From positions 791,001-855,000 of the forward strand of contig QAOA01007183.1 in assembly GCA_003255065.1 (NCBI GenBank): 64,000 nucleotides of DNA. The letters are read 5' to 3'. The position numbers and the translations under genes were made by a program. The notes below the pieces were generated by a model. It was not told where the DNA came from. It saw only the letters and a program-made list of their open reading frames with translations, and did not search any database. Positions 59,601 to 64,000 of this stretch are shown here, one piece after another (position 1 is the first letter of the stretch; each line of letters begins with the position of its first letter). Origin of the DNA: Cercis canadensis (lineage: Eukaryota > Streptophyta > Magnoliopsida > Fabales > Fabaceae).

Positions 59601-61490
59601 CCAAAGAAGTATTAGATATAAAACAATTCCTAACCTAATGGACTTTTGTGTGCGAGAGTGTATTAGATATAAAATCATTAATAAACTTTTATCTAACAGC
59701 TGAAGCTAAACTTTAATTGGTTATTGACAGATGTAGGGTTGGTCCTTTGGCTTACAACTGGTGTTACTTTGATTTTTTATTTATTTTTAGTGAACAGTTG
59801 ATGACTATATATATAGGCGTAGCACATAAGAAAAGGAAGGTTGTCCTGTTGATTTGATCACCAAACTCGGAGCTCCAATTTAACGGGAAAATGATGGCAT
59901 ATCCATATTCAAGTGAGCGAATAACTTCCTTTCAAAATAAGCACCCGCCAAGATTTTCACATCTCTAGTCTCTTGGTTAAGTGCATTATCAATATTCTGC
60001 TTCCAAACATTATATAAGATAATGATCCTGGACCACCATTTTTGTCACCCAAACCTTCTTATATTTACAACCCTGTCCCTATGTCTTCTCTTCTGAACGG
60101 TAATTCTGTTAAGGGCAATTAGTACATCTCACCTGTTTGTTTTCCCCTCTTACAAGTTACAACAACCGGATACTCATTCACCAGGACATGAAAAAGAAAA
60201 GAAATAAGTGATTGGGTTTTATTTGAAGGCCTGCCCCACCCTGGGCTCAAATAGTTTACATGTATAAGGTGGAGCAGATCTATATTAAAGCAAATAGGCA
60301 TGCAACTACTATTGCTTGTTTTCCCTTTCACAGAAAACAAAAAGGAAAAAAATAGGCAGATAAAATGGCCCAAAGAAAAGGCACAATTCTTAACCCAAAG
60401 TCGAATATAAAGACTTTTGGCGTTGTAAGCTATGTTTTATTGGAAGCCAGTCACATACACTTGTGGCCCAAAAACACAAAAAATCGCACTGAGCTTAACG
60501 GCGACGTAAGAGTTTATTCTGGTTACCCGGTTAGGCGCTGCATCTGCCGGCCATGGCATACCGACAAATTAAATGACTCCATTATGTTGGGGAAAAATAT
60601 GCTACAAAAGAACCGTGATTGAACTCTCCTGATAACACATGGGAGAAATCAAGTCGATCGATGTGTTACTATTAAGTATTAACAAACTTGTTTTAAGAAA
60701 TTAAATTACTATATGAAATAGGTTGAGTTTGTCAACATAGGTTTTTTTTTTGTTTTTGTTTGGTATGTTTTTAGGTGATTTATCCATTTTACCCATATAC
60801 TAATAATATTTAAATATTCACAACTTTTTTATTGGATTCTAGTAGTATTATGACACCTAAAAATATAATTTTAAAACAATTTAAATAAAAATCACTTTTC
60901 AAATAATATATCCAAACTTTTTTTTTTTTAAAATCAATTATACCCAAAAAACAATCTTACATAAAATTTATTTTCTCCACAACTAACCAAAAGTTCTAAA
61001 CACTTGTCTTTACTCACTATTAATTAGGCATCCCAGCGTGGCAAAAGATGTTCTCATTTAGGTCCAATACCAATGTGATGTAAGTGATTACTAACCTTTT
61101 ATGTGGATTCCGAGCATCAGAATGGCAAGAAAATGGCATCTATCAAATTTGCTTGAAAGGTATGTTGGGGGAAAGAGACGATGGTAATCGCAAGACAATT
61201 CAGTAGAGCCACAAAAACGGCCGTGGCAGCTATTCATTTGGTCCAACTATGTACAAACCCCAACTAAGGTGATGTAAATTTGAGTGTTGGGATGGGCCAT
61301 GTCAGTTTTAAGCCTACCTAGTAATTAAGACATTGTTGATCTTCTCTATCTAATCTGTACATTGTCATCTTGAAAACCTTCCATTAAAACTCGGGATCTT
61401 AGTCAAACTTGATCACTTGAAATTCTAAAACATTAGTTTTGCAGTGTTTTGATGGGTGGAAATGATGTTTTAAATATGTTGATATAATTC
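53661..61490. other. Long intergenic region without a convincing gene
   Basis: The first 400 bases are the promoter and leader of the leishmanolysin-like gene. The rest, about 7.4 kb, is AT-rich. Open frames of 60-118 codons occur (for example 57756-58112 and 60365-60622) but have no family motif, no splice context and AT-rich codon use. A 19-base string TATATAGGTGACTCAAATT is duplicated near 58438 and 58562. A GTTAACT heptamer is repeated near 59070-59092. I found no transposon ends. Confidence 0.5.
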
Positions 61491-61491
61491 T

Positions 61492-63450
61492 TCAAGTTGA
61501 AGAATGACGCGTAGCGCCAAGTAGTGAGCCATGGCCAAGTGACTGATTGAAGAGTGAAGATAGTTGAGAGTCAGAGTTTGCAGCAGCGTTATAATCTGGA
61601 TAGCATGCCTTGCAGAGCTCATTGTATTTTTCCATGTCAAACTTGTATGTCTGCATAAGACGCTTTTGCTTGGCCATGAATCGGCGATAAAAGTAGCCCT
61701 GGAAGGTGGGCTCTGTGGACGTCCTGAGGAAGAAAAGGTATGCCACAGTGAAGTTAAGTGAGGTGAAAAAGAAGCATATGGGTTCCATCACATCCCAACT
61801 AAGCTCCCAGAAAGTGAGCCTCATGAACCCAAGGGTTTGGACCGTCAATAAGCCCAGCCCACAATAAAGCTCGCGTCGGACCAGGGATTGAGCCTTCTCA
61901 TCGATCATCGCCTTTTGCTTCTCCATTAACTCCAACTCGCATCTTCTCGGGTCCTTGGGATTGGCTATTGATTCACTGATTAAGCTCTCCATTGTTTTTG
62001 CTACCTGTCATGGTCATGACAACAAACAAATTACAATCACAATAATTTAATTTTATTGAATACCAAGTTGATAAAACGCTTAAAGGAATCAAAAATTACG
62101 TATAGCTTTTCCACAGCTTTGCTAGGTCCTACCTGTGTTAAATTCAACTTTTCTATATATATATTTGTCCCAGAAACAGATTTACTGAGGTTTTCAAAGC
62201 CATTTGTCCCAGAAACAAATCACATGATCAACTCAGTCTGTCCCACAGAGAGAGGGAGAGAAAAAGCGCAAAAGCCAGAAGTCACGTCCCTGCAACGACC
62301 GTTACCAGAAAAACAAAATTGCTCAAGGACACGTGTCACTCGAAGGAAGACATACACGAATACACTAGACAGTGAATACGGAGACACAAAATCAGAAGAC
62401 GGAATCGCGTTCCTTAAAAAACGAGTCAAGGGGATCCCAAATCCCAGGGAAATCAGGCGCGTGAAATTTCACCAGCCACACCCCTCATCCAATGATCCAA
62501 GACTACGCCAACCGTCGAGGCCAGGATGCTCTGCACTTCACAGATTTTAACTTTCAACTCAAAGAACGGAAAAATGGTGACTCCTTAACAGCATACGACG
62601 CCATCATTTCTTTTCCATCACACTCTCTTTTTTTTTCGGCCAAAATTTCCATCACACTTACACCCACACTTTTGGGACTCGCTCCACCTAGTACTTGCTA
62701 CCAAAACACTATTATGTAATTTTGTAAAGGGCTAGGCTATTTTAGTCTTTTCAAAAATGATAATCAAAATAGATATGAAATGAAATAAGAAAGGAATAAG
62801 CCGAGAATCAAATTTGTCCCCGTCGGGAGGGAGAGTTGATTGATTACCTGCTCCGGCCGCAGAAACACCACGTTTCCAAAAACGATGACATTTCCTGACT
62901 CATCCAACAACTTCCCAAACTCAGCTCCCTGATCTTCATTCTCACAACCTTCACCGCAGATTCGAATAAACTCAGAGTAGGAAATTGAGGTCTTTGGGAT
63001 CTCCCTCAGTTTTCCTTTCAGCTTCTCCACCTGCGAAACCTTCAGAATCTTCTTTGCATCATTTATGGATATTCCGTGCAGTAAACCACCGGTGGCAGGA
63101 TCCGGCGCCGGAGGGCCAAGGCCGTCCAGACGGAGACGATCTCCGGTAATGTTTAAGCCTTTCAGCTTCTCTCTGAGATTCTCTCCGACAGGAAGCGACA
63201 GAAATTCCGGGAGTCTCGTCGGGCCTGAGTGGTATACGGCTCTCCGGTGGAGAAACCGCAGGAAAAATCCTTTGTCGGCGGATTCCGGCGAGGGGAGGTA
63301 CTCCCGATGGAAGTTGGATTTGGAAGCATTGGGTGGGACAATGGTTTGAAGTGAGGGAGAGGAGACGGCAGTGTGTTGTAAAGTTGCCGACGGTGAGGTG
63401 GTTCTGAAACCGTCCAACAGACGCTTCGTGAGGGTTTTCCGAAGCGCCAT
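61492..63450 (-). CDS. MCU: Mitochondrial calcium uniporter, pore-forming subunit (MCU)
   Basis: Forms the calcium channel of the inner mitochondrial membrane. Two exons, 63450-62848 and 62004-61492, are separated by one phase-0 intron (62847-62005) and give 371 residues. The N-terminus (MALRKTLTKRLLDGFRT) is Arg/Lys-rich with no acids, as expected of a mitochondrial presequence. A plant MCU N-terminal domain follows (DAKKILKVSQVEKLKGKL). Exon 2 carries a coiled coil (RRCELELMEKQKAMIDEKA), TM1 (LYCGLGLLTVQTLGFMRLTF), the pore signature WDVMEP, TM2 (CFFFTSLNFTVAYLFFL) and the tail FMAKQKRLMQ, then YNELCKACYPD. The selectivity-filter Asp and Glu of WDVMEP are intact. Plants have several MCU paralogues, and which one this is cannot be told. 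Confidence 0.95.
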
Positions 63451-63534
63451 TTATGTGTGAGAAATGGGTCCGATAACTCAGCAGTAGCACTGGGGTTTTG
63501 AATGACCTTGAGATCATTTGAGGGAGATTTGGTC

Positions 63535-63543
63535 ATATATATA
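63535..63543 (-). promoter_or_regulatory. TATA box of the MCU gene
   Basis: A TATATATA tract about 85 bases upstream of the start codon on the minus strand. Position and sequence fit a core promoter. Confidence 0.55.
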
Positions 63544-63688
63544 GGTCCAAGGAACGGGTAGGAGAGAGAATAATTTCATTTTTCTTTTCTCTTTCTTTTG
63601 TCTTTCTGTGACAGATTTTAAAAAGTACAAAAATAAAAGCACTCGCTAAGAAAAAAAAACCTACCATATAAAAATAAATAAAATTATG

Positions 63689-63848
63689 ATTAGAATTCTA
63701 TATATTTTTTTTGGTTACCCACCGGTATCCGGACTTCGCCCCTGTTTCGAGCCGGGAAGGACCACAAGGGTGGTAAAGCTCTCCCAACAGACGCAGCTGC
63801 ATTCTCAAGGGCTCGAACTCGAGACATTTGAATTAGAATTCTATATAT
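63689..63848 (-). mobile_element. 5'-truncated Au-type SINE with 17-bp target duplication
   Basis: On the minus strand the body (63831-63706) begins with a Pol III box-B-like GTTCGAGCCC, continues TTGAGAATGCAGCTGCGTC and GGGAGAGCTTTACCACCC, and ends with TCCGGATACCGG, GGGTAACC and a short A tail (T run at about 63705-63712). This is the 3' part of the Au SINE family known from many angiosperms, recognised from memory. The box A half is missing, so the copy is 5'-truncated. It is flanked by a perfect 17-base direct repeat ATTAGAATTCTATATAT at 63689-63705 and 63832-63848. Confidence 0.85.
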
Positions 63849-64000
63849 GATTCAGTGAGATAAAGATACAAGCGTGATTTTGGACAAATGACTCATACGA
63901 ATTGTTGCATTTTTAGACAGATTAATGCATGGATTTGTATATATTATAAAACTGAAAATTGATTAATTGTAAAGCTTTGTATTACAATACATTCCTTTAT

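Noticed and set aside
60365-60622. 85-codon plus-strand open frame
   Set aside because: No motif, and an overlapping minus-strand frame of equal quality.
62056-62550. 164-codon plus-strand open frame
   Set aside because: It lies in the single intron of the MCU gene on the opposite strand and has no family similarity.
1-64000. CRISPR arrays, rRNA, tRNA, operons or riboswitches
   Set aside because: No spaced direct-repeat array and no tRNA or rRNA signature was seen. The window is plant nuclear DNA, where operons are not expected.
1-64000. LTR retrotransposons, Helitrons or endogenous viral sequence
   Set aside because: I saw no reverse transcriptase, integrase, gag, Rep/helicase or viral protein motifs and no long direct terminal repeats.

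Overview
This is a 64 kb stretch of plant nuclear DNA, almost certainly from a eudicot. It is AT-rich and gene-sparse, its genes have introns with GT-AG borders, and every recognisable protein is a plant-type protein with a clear Arabidopsis counterpart. I cannot name the species from the sequence alone. One ambiguous base (n) sits at 14921.

Layout. 1-658 is the 3' end of a type IV inositol polyphosphate 5-phosphatase (5PTase11-like, + strand). 2.4-7.9 kb is a complete DA1-type ubiquitin-activated peptidase gene (+). 8.2-10.1 kb is a single-exon LysM receptor pseudokinase of the LYK4/LYK5 type (-). 11.3-11.9 kb is a CML41-like EF-hand protein (-). 12.5-25.5 kb holds no intact gene that I can find. 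It is a cluster of terminal-inverted-repeat DNA elements, several carrying pieces of host genes: a PXY/TDR-like LRR kinase, a GUB_WAK protein, a RabGAP/TBC-like 5' end and a mitochondrial dicarboxylate carrier. 26.0-27.1 kb is a GATL glycosyltransferase (-). 31.0-32.4 kb is an RNF5/RNF185-like membrane RING E3 (-). 33.9-34.8 kb is an ELO/HOS3-like membrane protein (+). 36.7-40.3 kb is an LPAT4/5-type lysophosphatidic acid acyltransferase (+). 43.4-44.4 kb is a thaumatin-like protein (+). 46.6-53.7 kb is a 17-exon leishmanolysin-like (M8) metallopeptidase (-). 53.7-61.5 kb is a long gene desert. 61.5-63.5 kb is a two-exon mitochondrial calcium uniporter gene (-). A 5'-truncated Au-type SINE with 17-bp target duplications lies at 63.7 kb.

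The genes are independent single transcription units, as usual in plants, and form no operon or pathway cluster. Several belong to similar themes: immunity (LysM receptor, CML41, thaumatin-like), calcium (CML41, MCU), cell wall (GATL) and lipids (LPAT, ELO-like). I read no functional linkage into that.

The most interesting region is 12.5-17.8 kb. Three separate elements carrying gene fragments lie next to or inside one another: a Mutator-like element, a hAT-like element with a perfect 8-bp target duplication, and a larger, more degenerate inverted-repeat element that encloses the hAT-like one. All the captured fragments I can read are broken, so coding exaptation is unlikely. The arrangement is unusual, and the captured sense/antisense pieces could be small-RNA sources.
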